This document shows positions 46,881-56,124 of a stretch of 64,000 bases of DNA, piece after piece. The position numbers were made by a program, and so were the translations under genes. The first letter of the stretch is position 1. Every line of letters begins with the position of its first letter. The notes beneath the pieces are model-generated. The model was given only the letters and a program-made list of their open reading frames with translations. It was not told where the DNA came from and did no database searches. The stretch comes from Pseudomonas inefficax (lineage in GTDB: Bacteria > Pseudomonadota > Gammaproteobacteria > Pseudomonadales > Pseudomonadaceae), in NCBI RefSeq assembly GCF_900277125.1, contig NZ_OPYN01000200.1, positions 1-64,000 on the forward strand, written 5' to 3'.

Positions 46881-46979
46881 TGGCCTCTTCGCGGGCTTGC
46901 CCGCTCCCACAGGATCAACCCTGCCCTCAAGACCGGCGCAGTACCTGTGGGAGCGGGCAAGCCCGCGAAGAGGCCGGTT
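46881..46979. repeat. REP pair, GGGCTTGCCC tips
   Basis: Both arms carry the GCTTGC tip, a variant not seen as a pair elsewhere in the window. It lies between the convergent DUF465 and cystathionine enzyme genes. Confidence 0.85.
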
Positions 46980-46983
46980 GCCC

Positions 46984-48153
46984 TTACACGGCAGCCGCAG
47001 CCCTCAACGCCCCATTCAGGTCTTCGATCAGGTCGCGATAATCCTCGATCCCCACCGACAACCGCAGCAGGTTCTCGCTGATCCCCATCACACCTTTCTG
47101 CTCCGGGCTCAGCGAGCAATGCGACATGCTCCAGGAGTGGTTGATCATGCTTTCCACCCCGCCCAGCGAGTCGGCCAGCACAAAGATCTGCAGCGCTTCC
47201 ACCAGGCGGTTGAGCGCGGCCCGGTCGCCCTTGACCTTCATCGCCACCACCGCCCCGCCACTGCGCATCTGCCGTTTGCACAGTTCATGCTGTGGGTGGC
47301 TTTCCAGCCCCGGGTAGTACACCTGCTCGACCTGCGCGTGGCTTTCGAGGAAGCGCGCTACCTGCAAGGCATTGGCACACTGGCGCTCCATGCGCACATC
47401 CAGGGTCTTCAGGCCGCGCAGGGCCAGGTAGCAGTCGAACGGCCCCTGCACCGCGCCAATCGCCATGCTGATGCGGCGCAGGCGCGCCAACAGCGAATCA
47501 TTGGCAGCTACCACCACGCCTCCGGTGAGGTCGGAGTGACCACCGATGTACTTGCTGGCCGAATGCATTACCAGATCCACGCCCAAGGTGATCGGGCGCT
47601 GGTTCCACGGCGAGCAGAAGGTGTTGTCGATGCAGGTAAGGATGCCCCGCGCCTTGGCCAGGTCGCACACCGCCTTGATGTCGACCAGGTGCAGCAACGG
47701 GTTGGTCGGCGATTCGATCCAGATCAGCTGGGTTTCCGGCTTGATGGCGGCGGCTACCGCCTCGAGGTCGTTGAGGTCGACGTAGGTGGTGGTCAGGCCC
47801 GATGTGCGGCTGCGGTAGTCTTCCATGATGCGGAAGGTGCCGCCGTACACGCCATTCATCACCACCACGTGGGCGTCCTTGGGCAGCAGCTCCAGCACGG
47901 TGGCGGTAGCGTTCACACCCGAGGCGCAGGCGACGGCGCCAACGCCCTCTTCCAGGGCGGCGACACAGGTTTCGTAGGCATGCCGGGTGGGGTTGCCGAC
48001 GCGGCTGTAGGAGTATTCCGGCTTGTCGTCCAGGCTGCGCTTGGTGAACGAGCTGGCGGTAACGATCGCCGGGAAAATAGCATTATCGGCAACGCTGAAC
48101 TGCTCACCAGCGTGAATGGTACGGGTGGCGAAATTGCGCGGCTTGTCGGACAT
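46984..48153 (-). CDS. Cystathionine gamma-lyase/synthase family PLP enzyme
   Basis: This 389-residue trans-sulfuration enzyme has the PLP lysine in HSASKYIGGHSDLTGG (about 201), YSRVGNPTRHAYE (about 48) and the cofactor Asp in CIDNTFCSPWNQRP. The family includes cystathionine gamma-synthase, gamma-lyase and methionine gamma-lyase, which sequence alone does not separate. The start at 48153 (MSDKPRN) fits the family, although longer in-frame starts exist. An Lrp/AsnC regulator lies divergently about 100 bases away and probably controls it in response to sulfur amino acids. Confidence 0.88.
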   Translation of the reverse strand: MSDKPRNFATRTIHAGEQFSVADNAIFPAIVTASSFTKRSLDDKPEYSYSRVGNPTRHAYETCVAALEEGVGAVACASGVNATATVLELLPKDAHVVVMNGVYGGTFRIMEDYRSRTSGLTTTYVDLNDLEAVAAAIKPETQLIWIESPTNPLLHLVDIKAVCDLAKARGILTCIDNTFCSPWNQRPITLGVDLVMHSASKYIGGHSDLTGGVVVAANDSLLARLRRISMAIGAVQGPFDCYLALRGLKTLDVRMERQCANALQVARFLESHAQVEQVYYPGLESHPQHELCKRQMRSGGAVVAMKVKGDRAALNRLVEALQIFVLADSLGGVESMINHSWSMSHCSLSPEQKGVMGISENLLRLSVGIEDYRDLIEDLNGALRAAAAV

Positions 48154-48257
48154 GGTCAGGCCCATTGGCAGAGTGAAAGTTGCCACTATCGCACAACCCA
48201 AATCTTCTGGCCTTGGGGTAATCTGTGAAATATTTTTCGCCACGGCCCACGCGCTAT

Positions 48258-48719
48258 ATGGACAGCTTCGACCAGCACATTCTCACCCTGCTTCAGCGCG
48301 ATGCCTCGATCTCGCTCAAGGACCTGGCCGAGGCCGTTAACCTGTCTACTACACCGTGCTGGAAACGGGTCAAGCGCCTGGAGGAAGACGGCTACATTGT
48401 CGGCCGTGTTGCGCTACTCGACCCGGAACGGCTGGGGTTGGGGCTGACGGTATTCGTCCAGCTCAAGACCCAGCGCCACGACAGCGCCTGGCTGGAGCAG
48501 TTTGCCGCGACCGTGACAGGGTTCGAGGAAGTGATGGAGTTCTACCGCATGTCGGGGGACTGGGATTACATGCTGCGGGTGGTGGTGGGGGATATTGCGG
48601 CGTATGACCGGTTTTACAAAAAGCTGATCACCAGTACCGACGGGCTGTCGAACATCACATCCAGTTTTGCCATGGAGCAGATGAAATACACCACGGCTTA
48701 CCCGGTGCATCGTTCCTGA
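48258..48719 (+). CDS. Lrp/AsnC-family regulator
   Basis: This 153-residue regulator has an N-terminal helix-turn-helix (LKDLAEAVNLSTTPCWKRV, about 21-40) and a C-terminal RAM ligand-binding domain (VMEFYRMSGDWDYMLRVVVG). It is divergent from the cystathionine enzyme gene, suggesting local control by an amino acid, perhaps cysteine or methionine as for DecR. A GTG at 48225 with GGGGT upstream is an alternative start that adds 11 residues. Confidence 0.88.
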   Translation: MDSFDQHILTLLQRDASISLKDLAEAVNLSTTPCWKRVKRLEEDGYIVGRVALLDPERLGLGLTVFVQLKTQRHDSAWLEQFAATVTGFEEVMEFYRMSGDWDYMLRVVVGDIAAYDRFYKKLITSTDGLSNITSSFAMEQMKYTTAYPVHRS

Positions 48720-48724
48720 TCGGT

Positions 48725-48830
48725 ACTGGATTCTTCGCGGGCTTGCCCGCTCCCACAAGGATCACCTTGGCCTCAGGCCTGTGAGGTCCCTGTGGGAGCG
48801 GGTTTACCCGCGAAGAGGCCGGTACAGGCA
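48725..48830. repeat. REP pair with mismatched tips
   Basis: The left arm has a GGGCTTGCCC tip and the right arm GGGTTTACCC, so the two arms come from different tip variants. It is convergent between the Lrp gene and the molybdoenzyme gene. Confidence 0.85.
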
Positions 48831-48835
48831 GCCCA

Positions 48836-51166
48836 TCATTCCGAAGCAAGCACCGCCGCAATCCGGTTCCCCGCCTTGGCTTTCTCCACCTTGATCGCCA
48901 CAAACTTCGAGGTCGGCGTATAGGTCCCCTCGCCATAGCTTTCCAGCGGCACCAGCGGGTTGGTCTCCGGGTAATAGGCTGCCGCCTGCCCCTCGGGTAC
49001 GTCATACGCCACCAGGCGGAAGCCCGACACCCGTCGCTCCATGCCATCCTCCCACAGCGACACCAGGTCCACATGCTCGCCCGGCTCGAAGCCCATACGG
49101 CGAATGTCCACCTCGTTGACGAACACCACTTCACGCAGGCCGAACACCCCGCGATAACGGTCATCCAGGCCATACAGGGTGGTGTTGTACTGGTCGTGCG
49201 AGCGCAGGGTCTGCAAGATCAGGTCGGGCTTGTCACCGCGCGCCAGCACCTTGGCATTCACCAGTTGCTCCGGCAACTGATGCGGGCTGAAGCGCGCCTT
49301 GCCTGTGGCCGTGCGCCAGGTACGGTCGGCGGCGTTGTTGCCCAGGTGGAAGCCGCCCGGGTGCTGCAGGCGCTCGTTGAAATCGGTAAAGCCGGGGATC
49401 ACATCGGCGATCATGCTGCGGATGCGGCCATAGTCGGCAACAGCGTATTCCCAGTCGATCGGCTGCTTGCCCAAGGTCGCCTGGGCCATGCCGGCGATGA
49501 TCCACGGCTCCGAGCGCAGGTGCGGCGAGCGCGGGCGCAGCTGGCCGTGGGAAATATGCACCATGCTGAAGGTGTCCTCCACGGTCACGCCTTGCGGCCC
49601 GCTGGCCTGCATGTCGATTTCGGTACGGCCCAGGCACGGCAGGATCAATGCATCGCGGCCGGTGACCAGGTGCGAGCGGTTGAGCTTGGTGGAAATCTGC
49701 ACGGTCAGCGCGCAATTGCGCATGGCCGCATGGGTGCGCGGCGTATCCGGCGTGGCCTGGGCAAAGTTGCCACCCAGGCCGATGAACACCTTGGCCCGCC
49801 CCTCTTCCATGGCCTTGATCGCCAGCACCGCGTTGTGCCCATGGGCACGCGGCACGCGAAACCGGAAGCGTTTTTCGATCGCATCGAGCAGTGCCGGCCC
49901 GGGCTTCTCGTCGATGCCCATGGTGCGGTCGCCCTGCACGTTGCTGTGGCCACGCACCGGTGACAGGCCGGCGCCGGGCTTACCGACGTTACCGCGCAAA
50001 AGCTGCAGGTTGACGATTTCCTGAACGGTCGGCACCGAGTGGCGGTGCTGGGTGACGCCCATGGCCCAGCACATGATTACCCGTTCAGCCTTGCGGTACA
50101 TGCGCGCGGCCAGTTCGATCTCGGCCTGGGTCAGGCCCGATTGCTCGACGATGTGCGGCCAGGGTGTGGCATCCACGGCTTCCAGGTACGCGTCGATGCC
50201 ACTGGTATGCTCGGCGATGAAGGCATGGTCGAACACCGGCGGTTCGCCGTTGGCCTGGGCTTCGCGCTCCCACTGCAGCAGGTACTTGGCAATGCCGCGC
50301 ATCACTGCCATGTCGCCGCCCAGGGCCGGGCGGAAGTAGGCCGTGTTGGTTGGTTCAGAGCCATTGCTGAGCATCTCAAACGGGTGCTGCGGGTGCTGGA
50401 AGCGCTCCAGACCGCGCTCTTTGAGCGGGTTGAAGCAGACCACCTGAGCGCCCCGCTTCACCGCCTCACGCAACGGTTCGAGCATGCGCGGATGGTTGGT
50501 GCCGGGGTTCTGGCCGATGACGAAGATGGCGTCGGCCAGCTCCAGGTCGTGGAACACCACGGTGCCCTTGCCCACGCCGAGGGTTTCCGACATGCCCACG
50601 CCGCTGGCTTCATGGCACATGTTCGAGCAGTCGGGGAAGTTGTTGGTGCCGTAGGCGCGAACGAACAGCTGGTAGAGGAACGCCGCCTCGTTGCTGGCCC
50701 GGCCCGAGGTGTAGAACTCGGCCTGGTCGGGCGATTCGAGTGCGCGCAGGTGTTGGGCAATCAGCACAAAGGCTTCTTCCCAGCTGGTTTCTACATAGTG
50801 GTCGGTGGCCGCGTCGTAGCGCATCGGGTGGGTCAGGCGGCCCTGGTATTCCAGCCAGTAGTCGGTCTGCTCGGCCAGCGCACTGACGCTGTACCTGGCG
50901 AAGAACGCCGGGTCCACCGAACGGCCGGTGGCCTCCCAGTTGACCGCCTTGGCGCCGTTTTCGCAGAACTTGACCATGTCGTTTTCCGGCGACTCGCCCC
51001 AGGCGCAGCCGGGGCAGTCGAAGCCGCCGTTCTGGTTGGTCTTGAGCATGGCCCGCAGGTTCTTGAAGGCATTGTCGCTGCCCAGCCAGCTCTTGGTCAC
51101 GCTCTTGAGCGCCCCCCAGCCGGCGGCGGCGCCCTTGTAGTCCCTGATGTGTTGGTCCTGGCTCAT
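48836..51166 (-). CDS. FdhF/YdeP-family molybdopterin oxidoreductase
   Basis: This 776-residue protein is of the molybdopterin oxidoreductase superfamily, with closest resemblance to YdeP/FdhF-type alpha subunits. The N-terminal cysteine region reads GGFDCPGCAWGESP and FCENGAKAVNWE (about 48-80), followed by CSNMCHEASGVGMSETLG (about 180) and a C-terminal molybdopterin-binding domain (RSHDQYNTTLYGLDDRYRG, about 650). The substrate is unknown; YdeP is linked to acid resistance in E. coli. MoaA and MoaB of cofactor synthesis are encoded within 3 kb. ATG at 51166 follows GAGG. Confidence 0.88.
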   Translation of the reverse strand: MSQDQHIRDYKGAAAGWGALKSVTKSWLGSDNAFKNLRAMLKTNQNGGFDCPGCAWGESPENDMVKFCENGAKAVNWEATGRSVDPAFFARYSVSALAEQTDYWLEYQGRLTHPMRYDAATDHYVETSWEEAFVLIAQHLRALESPDQAEFYTSGRASNEAAFLYQLFVRAYGTNNFPDCSNMCHEASGVGMSETLGVGKGTVVFHDLELADAIFVIGQNPGTNHPRMLEPLREAVKRGAQVVCFNPLKERGLERFQHPQHPFEMLSNGSEPTNTAYFRPALGGDMAVMRGIAKYLLQWEREAQANGEPPVFDHAFIAEHTSGIDAYLEAVDATPWPHIVEQSGLTQAEIELAARMYRKAERVIMCWAMGVTQHRHSVPTVQEIVNLQLLRGNVGKPGAGLSPVRGHSNVQGDRTMGIDEKPGPALLDAIEKRFRFRVPRAHGHNAVLAIKAMEEGRAKVFIGLGGNFAQATPDTPRTHAAMRNCALTVQISTKLNRSHLVTGRDALILPCLGRTEIDMQASGPQGVTVEDTFSMVHISHGQLRPRSPHLRSEPWIIAGMAQATLGKQPIDWEYAVADYGRIRSMIADVIPGFTDFNERLQHPGGFHLGNNAADRTWRTATGKARFSPHQLPEQLVNAKVLARGDKPDLILQTLRSHDQYNTTLYGLDDRYRGVFGLREVVFVNEVDIRRMGFEPGEHVDLVSLWEDGMERRVSGFRLVAYDVPEGQAAAYYPETNPLVPLESYGEGTYTPTSKFVAIKVEKAKAGNRIAAVLASE

Positions 51167-51515
51167 GCGATGAATCCTCACGCTTCGATGCTTTTTTCCA
51201 GCCTATGGAGCGTGGGGTAGAGCCGTCCAATCGAAAGATCTTACGGCGTGATAAGCGGTTTCGATCATGGGCTGAAACCGCGGCGTGGCCTTCGCGGGTG
51301 AACCCGCTCCCACAGGGATCCCACAAGTTTCGAGGTCCTGCGCTTTACCTGTGGGAGCGGGTTTACCCGCGAATTGGGCGACGCGGTCAACACTTTGAAA
51401 TACCTGGCCTGCAGCCATGATAGAGGCCATCGATCAATCAGTCGGACAAAGCAATTTGACGCCCCGGCGCCCAGGTTATAGCTTGAATCGAGTCCCTACC
51501 CTTTCGAGCGCGAAC
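51167..51515. other. Divergent gap between molybdoenzyme gene and moaA
   Basis: These 349 bases hold the promoters of two divergent genes, a REP pair at 51284-51380 (GGGTGAACCC and GGGTTTACCC tips) and about 130 bases of moaA leader. I see no gene and no convincing molybdenum-cofactor riboswitch, though a long 5' leader before a moaA gene is where one would occur in enterobacteria. Confidence 0.6.
51284..51380. repeat. REP pair upstream of moaA
   Basis: The arms CTTCGCGGGTGAACCCGCTC and GAGCGGGTTTACCCGCGAAT lie in a divergent intergenic region, one of three such cases here. Confidence 0.85.
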
Positions 51516-52520
51516 GTGGAACAGAACAGCCGGGCCCTGATCGACGGCTTCAACCGGAAAATCGACTACCTGCGGATGTCGGTCACCGACCGCTGCGACT
51601 TCCGCTGCGTGTACTGCATGGCCGAAGAAATGCAGTTCCTGCCGCGCCAGCAAATCCTCAGCCTCGAGGAACTGTTCCAGGTGGCCGAGCGCTTCGTCGC
51701 CCTCGGCACCCGCAAGATCCGCCTGACCGGTGGCGAGCCGCTGGTGCGCCAGGGCATCGTCGACCTGTGCGGGCGCATCGCCGCCCTGCCCGGCCTGCGC
51801 GAATTGTGCCTGACCAGCAACGGCTCGCAACTCGGGCGCCTGGCCCAGCCGTTGTTCGACGCTGGCGTGACGCGCCTGAACATCAGCCTCGACAGCCTGG
51901 ACGCCGACCGTTTCAAGCAACTGACCCGCACCGGCGACCTGCATCAGGTGATCGCCGGCATCGACGCCGCCCGCCAGGCCGGCTTCAAGCGCACCAAGCT
52001 CAACTGCGTGGTCCTCAAGGGCCGCAACGATCATGAACTGGTCGATCTGGTGCGCTTTGCCATCGACCGCGAACTGGACATCACCTTTATCGAAGAAATG
52101 CCCTTGGGCGTGATCAGCGAACATGAACGCGGCGAGTCGTTCTGTTCCAGCGATGAAGTACGTGCGCTGCTGACCGAGCAATTCACCCTGGTCGAATCGA
52201 CCGAGTCGTCCCAGGGCCCGGCCCGCTACTGGCGCCTGGCCGAAGCCGCCAACACCCGGGTCGGCTTCATTTCGCCACACAGCCACAACTTCTGCGCAAC
52301 CTGCAACCGCGTGCGCCTCACCGTCGAAGGCCGCCTGCTGCTGTGCCTGGGCAATGAACACTCGGTGGATCTGAAGCAGGTGCTGCGCGCCCACCCCGGC
52401 AACCCCGAACGCCTGGAAAAGGCCATTCGTGACTCGTTGCACCTAAAGCCCTATCGCCATCATTTCGAAGTCGGTGGCGACGTGCAGATCCTGCGCTTCA
52501 TGAACATGACTGGCGGCTAG
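51516..52520 (+). CDS. moaA: GTP 3',8-cyclase MoaA
   Basis: This 334-residue radical-SAM enzyme makes the first intermediate of molybdenum cofactor from GTP. The SAM cluster motif is CDFRCVYC (about 24), the GGE motif is LTGGEPLVR, and a second cluster uses [10 protein letters not shown] (about 268) with a later Cys. The C-terminus ends in the conserved Gly-Gly. The start is GTG at 51516; longer in-frame starts lack family similarity. It probably supports the molybdoenzyme encoded next to it. Confidence 0.94.
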   Translation: MEQNSRALIDGFNRKIDYLRMSVTDRCDFRCVYCMAEEMQFLPRQQILSLEELFQVAERFVALGTRKIRLTGGEPLVRQGIVDLCGRIAALPGLRELCLTSNGSQLGRLAQPLFDAGVTRLNISLDSLDADRFKQLTRTGDLHQVIAGIDAARQAGFKRTKLNCVVLKGRNDHELVDLVRFAIDRELDITFIEEMPLGVISEHERGESFCSSDEVRALLTEQFTLVESTESSQGPARYWRLAEAANTRVGFISPHSHNFCATCNRVRLTVEGRLLLCLGNEHSVDLKQVLRAHPGNPERLEKAIRDSLHLKPYRHHFEVGGDVQILRFMNMTGG

Positions 52521-52540
52521 GCAGCCGTCTCTGGACTTCC

Positions 52541-53440
52541 ATGATCGTCCACCCTACCCCCGATGTGCTGCGTGTGCTGTTCACCCTCAAGGGTTCGATC
52601 GTCAAGCGCATTGCCCTGCGCTGCCTGACAATCACCCTGCTGGCCGCGCTGATCGTGTTGGTCGAGCGGCATTTCCCGGCGTTCTTCTACCCGGTCAGCG
52701 CCACGCCGTTCACATTGCTTGGCCTGTCGCTGTCGATTTTCATGAGCTTTCGCAACAACGCCTGCTACGACCGCTGGTGGGAGGGGCGCAAGGCCTGGGG
52801 CAAGCTGATCATCGAAACCCGCTCGTTCGTACGCGAAAGCCTGGTGATTACCGATGAACCTCTGCGGGCCGAACTGTTGCGCAGCCTGTGCGGCTTTGCC
52901 CATGCGCTGAATGCACGGCTGCGCAGCGAGGACGAACTGGCCGCCGCCCGGCCCTGGCTGGCCCGGCCCGAAGCGATCAGCCCGCACAACGTGTGCGACG
53001 CCATCCTGCGCGAAATCGGCGGGCACTGCTCGCGGCTGGCCGAACAGCAGCAGATCAGCGACTGGCGCTACAGCCTGCTGGAACAGCGGCTGGTGGGCCT
53101 GACCGAAGTGCAAGCCACCTGCGAGCGGATCAAGGGCACGCCGTTGCCGTTCCCCTACACGCTGTTGCTGCACCGCACCATCTACATCTTCTGCCTGCTG
53201 TTGCCGTTTGCCCTGGCCGAGCCGCTGGGCTGGCTGGCGCCGCTGTTCACCACCATCGTGGGGTACACGTTCTTCGGGCTGGATGCGATTGGCAACGAAC
53301 TGGAAGACCCGTTCGGGCGCGACGAGAACGACCTGCCCACCGATGCCATGGTGCGGACCGTGGAGCGCGATGTGCTGGCGGGGTTGGGGGAACAACAGCT
53401 ACCGCCGGCGTTGCTGCCGGTGGACCATGTACTGAGCTGA
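52541..53440 (+). CDS. Bestrophin-like channel (YneE family)
   Basis: This 299-residue membrane protein has four hydrophobic stretches (about 25-42, 50-68, 210-232, 235-255) and the family hallmark FRNNACYDRWWEGRKAWG (about 68), with ELEDPFGRDENDLP near 260. Bacterial homologues of bestrophin form ion channels; the ion is unknown here. It lies 20 bases after moaA on the same strand, so co-transcription is likely although a functional link is not known. Confidence 0.88.
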   Translation: MIVHPTPDVLRVLFTLKGSIVKRIALRCLTITLLAALIVLVERHFPAFFYPVSATPFTLLGLSLSIFMSFRNNACYDRWWEGRKAWGKLIIETRSFVRESLVITDEPLRAELLRSLCGFAHALNARLRSEDELAAARPWLARPEAISPHNVCDAILREIGGHCSRLAEQQQISDWRYSLLEQRLVGLTEVQATCERIKGTPLPFPYTLLLHRTIYIFCLLLPFALAEPLGWLAPLFTTIVGYTFFGLDAIGNELEDPFGRDENDLPTDAMVRTVERDVLAGLGEQQLPPALLPVDHVLS

Positions 53441-53453
53441 ATGGTTGGGGTTT

Positions 53454-53553
53454 GCTGTGCCGGCCCCTTCGCGGGTAAACCCGCTCCCACAGGGTTCGAA
53501 ACCTGTGGGGTCCCTGTGGGAGCGGGTTTACCCGCGAAAGGGCCAGAACAGGA
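53454..53553. repeat. REP pair, GGGTAAACCC tips
   Basis: The pair lies between the convergent bestrophin-like and moaB genes, with a short central spacer of about 25 bases. Confidence 0.85.
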
Positions 53554-53559
53554 GAGCAC

Positions 53560-54099
53560 TCAGCCCCGGCTGGCACACGCCTCGATCGGTTTCAGGTGCT
53601 TGACGAAGTTGCACGGCCGGTGCCGCGCATCCAGTTGCTCCGCCAAGATGCCTTCCCACGCTGTACGACAGGCCCCGGTGGACCCCGGCAGGCAGCACAC
53701 CAACGTCCGGTTGGACAACCCGGCAAGCGCTCGGCTTTGCACGGTCGAGGTGCCGACATCGAGAATCGACAACGCACGGAACAGTTCGCCAAAGCCATCG
53801 ATGCGCTTTTCCAGCAGGCACTCGACCGCTTCCGGCGTGCTGTCACGACCGGTAAAACCGGTACCGCCGGTGATCAGTACCACCTGCACCTGCTCGTCGG
53901 CAATCCAGGCGGCGACCTGGGCGCGGATCTTGTATAGATCGTCCTTGAGCAACGCCCGCGCCACCAGGCGGTGGCCAACCTCCACCGAACGGCTGGCCAG
54001 CAGTTCACCGGAGGTGTCGTTGTCATAGGTACGGGTATCGCTGACAGTCAGCACGGCGATGTTGAGCGGTACGAAGACCGCGTCGGGTTGGACGCGCAC
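53560..54099 (-). CDS. moaB: Molybdenum cofactor protein MoaB
   Basis: This 179-residue MoaB/MogA-type protein binds or adenylates molybdopterin. Characteristic text is NIAVLTVSDTRT (about 14), LITGGTGFTGRDSTPEAV (about 72) and LPGSTGACRTAWEGI (about 140). The start is GTG at 54099 with AGGAG seven bases before it; the longer frame above it has no family similarity. It is convergent with the bestrophin gene and near moaA. Confidence 0.92.
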   Translation of the reverse strand: MRVQPDAVFVPLNIAVLTVSDTRTYDNDTSGELLASRSVEVGHRLVARALLKDDLYKIRAQVAAWIADEQVQVVLITGGTGFTGRDSTPEAVECLLEKRIDGFGELFRALSILDVGTSTVQSRALAGLSNRTLVCCLPGSTGACRTAWEGILAEQLDARHRPCNFVKHLKPIEACASRG

Positions 54100-54239
54100 G
54101 GTGGGGCTCCTCGAGTGGCATTGCCGCCACGCTAGAGGCATGGCCCGGGGGCGTCCAATCGATATGGCGTACCGACTGATCAATGACATCTATCGCAGAC
54201 GTGGGTTAAGGTCTGCATAACCCGATACCAGGCACTTCC

Positions 54240-55127
54240 ATGGACATCAAGCAGCTCAAATTCCTCATCGCCCTCGACCAGACCCGCCACTTCGGCCAGG
54301 CGGCGGCGTTGTGCCATATCACCCAGCCGACGCTGTCCATGCGCCTGCGCAACCTGGAGGACGAGCTGGACCTTGTGCTGGTCAAGCGCGGCCAGCGCTT
54401 CGAAGGCTTCACCGAGGCCGGCGAGCGCATCCTGGCCTGGGCCCGTACCCTGCTCGCCGCCCACGACGGCCTGCAGGCCGAGGCCGCCAGCTGCCGGGGC
54501 CAGGTAGTCGGCAGCCTGCGCCTGGGCACGGTGCCGCTGGCCAGTTTCAACCCCATGCACCTGCTGCTGCCGCTACGTGAAAAATACCCCGAACTGCACT
54601 TCCAGATCAGCTCGCTCAGCTCGGAACAGGTCATCGACGGGCTCAGCCGCAACCAGCTCGACCTGGGCATCTGCTACCTGGACCAGGTCAACACCAGCTT
54701 CTTCGAAGTGATCGAACTGGGCACCACCACCATGGGCCTGCTGCACGATACCCGGCACTTCCAGTTCGCCAGCGACACCCTGCGCTGGGACGAGCTGGGC
54801 GACATTCCGCTGGGCCTGCTGAGCAAAGGCATGCACTACCGCCAGTCGCTGGACCTGAGTTTCCGCAGCCGTGGCCTTGAGCCGAACGCGGTACTGGAAA
54901 GCGACTCGAGCTTCCAGCTGATCCAGGCCATCAACGCCGGCATGTGCTGCGCGGTCATGCCGCTGGACTGTGGCCTGGAAGACCTGAGCGAGCACCTGCG
55001 TATCCTGCCGGTGGCCGACGCTGCCATCCACAGCCCGGTCGGCCTGCTGCTGCGGCGCAGCGAACCGCGTTCGGCAATTGCCGAGCAGTGCTTCGATGAG
55101 GCGCGGCTATTGTTCGCCAATGCCTGA
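54240..55127 (+). CDS. LysR-family transcriptional regulator
   Basis: This 295-residue LysR protein has an N-terminal helix-turn-helix (FGQAAALCHITQPTLSMRLR, about 18-37) and an effector domain with several cysteines (GICYLD, AGMCCAVMPLDCGLED). The text resembles the OxyR/CynR branch, but the two redox cysteines of OxyR are not clearly placed. It is divergent from moaB with a 140-base gap. Its target is unknown; moaB is the nearest candidate. Confidence 0.87.
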   Translation: MDIKQLKFLIALDQTRHFGQAAALCHITQPTLSMRLRNLEDELDLVLVKRGQRFEGFTEAGERILAWARTLLAAHDGLQAEAASCRGQVVGSLRLGTVPLASFNPMHLLLPLREKYPELHFQISSLSSEQVIDGLSRNQLDLGICYLDQVNTSFFEVIELGTTTMGLLHDTRHFQFASDTLRWDELGDIPLGLLSKGMHYRQSLDLSFRSRGLEPNAVLESDSSFQLIQAINAGMCCAVMPLDCGLEDLSEHLRILPVADAAIHSPVGLLLRRSEPRSAIAEQCFDEARLLFANA

Positions 55128-55278
55128 GCTTGGCCCGGCAAGCAGAACTTTCCTACAGGCAACTCAGAAGCTTCGCTAACGACAGGTCAGATTAAGCGCC
55201 TTTATCATCGTCGCTTCATCGGACCCGCCGGCCGGCAGCGCATGCACAAGGCCAGCTTACTTCGTTAAAGGAGCTGAC

Positions 55279-56124
55279 ATGAACACTTCCACAAACCTGG
55301 CCTCATCCTTCTGGAGCATAGAGAACCTGGCGCCCTTGGCCGGCATCGGCGCGCCCATACTACTGGGGATCCTGTTGTGGTTTATCTACAGACGAGCCGG
55401 TTCGCTGTACTTTCTTCGAGACCTCATCTGGCGCATCTTCGGTGGCACCACCGAATTCGACAACCACTCGCAGTTCGACAACCTGCGCAAGGAGCTAAGG
55501 GAAATCGAGTACTTTCGCTATGAGTTCAACATCCCCGCGAAAAACCTGCACGAGGCCAACCTTGCCCATCGCTGGATCGTCGACAACGGCTTGGCACCCG
55601 GCGACCTGAGCCGCAACCGCGCCTACATCGACTGGAGCGACTTCAACGCCCCCAGGTTCGCTACCGGCAAATTTTCTCCGAAACGCTTCAGGTGTTTCAT
55701 TGCACTGCTGGCCATACTGGGCGTGCTGCTGGCTCCCCTGCCCATGGCAAGCCAATCGCCGTACATGATGGTATGGCTGAAAAACGAGCCGGACTCACCT
55801 GCATTTTATCTGTCGCAACAGGACATCAAGTTTGAAATGTGGTTTCCGGATGACAAGCTGACGCTGGACCAGTGCCGGTCTTCGGAAAGACTGGCGCCCT
55901 TTACCCGCTACATGCCGGAAGAAAATCTGGACACCATCTGCTCTTTCTTCATGGCCACCGACTACGCAGTTGAAGTTGAAAAGGGCCTGAAGGGCCAGCG
56001 TCGGTTTCTGGCGGTTGTGTCCGCGATACTGTTTCTTGGCCTGGTGCTGGTAGTACTGAAGCTGTCACGAATGCAGCGCGCGCAAAACGTTTATAACCGC
56101 TTCATCGCGTCTACTACGCCGTAG
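55279..56124 (+). CDS. Unrecognised membrane protein with rare codons
   Basis: This 281-residue protein has a hydrophobic segment near the N-terminus (about 18-38, LAPLAGIGAPILLGILLWFI), a second at about 140-158 (FIALLAILGVLLAPLPM) and a third at about 240-262 (FLAVVSAILFLGLVLVVLKL). The middle has a charged cytoplasmic region (FDNLRKELREIEYFRYEF), and a loop with two or three Cys follows the second helix. I do not recognise the family. AAAGGAG lies eight bases before the ATG. Codons such as ATA and AGA, avoided by its neighbours, occur early (55315-55400), which suggests foreign origin. Its 3' end overlaps the convergent AraC gene by 11 bases. Confidence 0.75.
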   Translation: MNTSTNLASSFWSIENLAPLAGIGAPILLGILLWFIYRRAGSLYFLRDLIWRIFGGTTEFDNHSQFDNLRKELREIEYFRYEFNIPAKNLHEANLAHRWIVDNGLAPGDLSRNRAYIDWSDFNAPRFATGKFSPKRFRCFIALLAILGVLLAPLPMASQSPYMMVWLKNEPDSPAFYLSQQDIKFEMWFPDDKLTLDQCRSSERLAPFTRYMPEENLDTICSFFMATDYAVEVEKGLKGQRRFLAVVSAILFLGLVLVVLKLSRMQRAQNVYNRFIASTTP

